Assembly: GCF_001039355.2 (NCBI RefSeq)
Contig: NW_019776179.1
Location: 437,928 to 499,927 of the forward strand
DNA length: 62,000 nt
Direction: 5' to 3'
Source: Lingula anatina
Lineage: Eukaryota > Brachiopoda > Lingulata > Lingulida > Lingulidae
Below, piece after piece: positions 61,861 to 62,000 of the stretch (position 1 is the stretch's first letter; each line of letters starts with the position of its first letter). Position numbers and translations under genes: made by a program. Under the pieces are notes generated by a model. It had not been told where the DNA came from. It did not search any database and saw only the letters and a program-made list of their open reading frames with translations.

Positions 61861-62000
61861 ATTCTAAAATGACGGTTTGTTTAGTTAAGAAAAGAAAAGA
61901 AACTGTACCTTTTTCGAACTTGACGTACAGGTACTTATCCTCTCTCCAGTTCGTAAAAACCCGCCAAATAACGTAATGTATGTGCAATTTGTATAATTTT

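Noticed and set aside
1-62000. CRISPR arrays, operons, bacterial promoters, rRNA or tRNA genes
   Set aside because: The DNA is animal nuclear in style; I saw no regularly spaced repeats and no convincing cloverleaf or rRNA segment by eye.

Overview
The window looks like nuclear DNA from an invertebrate animal. It is AT-rich, has GT-AG introns of a few hundred bases to about 3.4 kb, dinucleotide microsatellites, Tc1-type DNA transposons and MITEs, and animal-type single-copy genes. Many near-identical duplicated stretches meet at N positions, which suggests a highly heterozygous (probably marine) species whose two haplotypes were partly assembled side by side. I cannot fix the phylum from sequence alone.

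Layout. Positions 1-17076 hold no gene I can support: low-complexity AT-rich DNA, a 2079-bp exact direct repeat joined by one n (artefact-like), one MITE and a possible orphan TATA box. Positions 17077-27379 (minus strand) hold an eight-exon gene for a HIRIP3-like histone H2A-H2B chaperone of 691 aa, with an N-terminal DEK_C-like domain, a long Ser/Asp/Lys repeat region and a C-terminal CHZ motif. Only 196 bp away, head to head, a plus-strand SRR1-domain gene (SRRD-like, six exons, 290 aa) starts at 27576. Its body is broken by a 796-N gap (29789-30584), and parts of it reappear two more times (30585-32712 and 36928-38496).

From about 33.6 kb to the end is a plus-strand array of a secreted, helix-rich protein family that I do not recognise. 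I call the two types C and D. Type C genes have a TATA box, a 5' UTR intron, a signal-peptide exon, seven coding exons and 267-272 aa. They lie at 34136-36926 (cut off at an n), 39680-43167, 46051-49047 and 55979-59497. The first two are almost certainly alleles of one locus. Type D cassettes follow the third and fourth C genes, at 50207-51913 (intact from exon 2 on) and 60507-61860 (rearranged, broken). Neither D cassette has a visible signal-peptide exon or TATA box, but its first visible exon is phase-compatible with exon 1 of the C gene upstream. C and D share exon phases and a GKR dibasic motif at the same exon junction.

A C+D block of roughly 8 kb (about 44.4-51.4 kb) was duplicated to give the block at about 52.9-62 kb. 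A Tc1-like transposon (52933-54381) later jumped into the second block; the first block keeps the empty target site. A second, internally deleted Tc1-like element sits in intron 1 of the last C gene.

The most interesting unexplained item is the C/D family: tandem, rapidly rearranging, secreted amphipathic-helix proteins with a prohormone-like cleavage motif and possible sharing of a first exon between two gene bodies.
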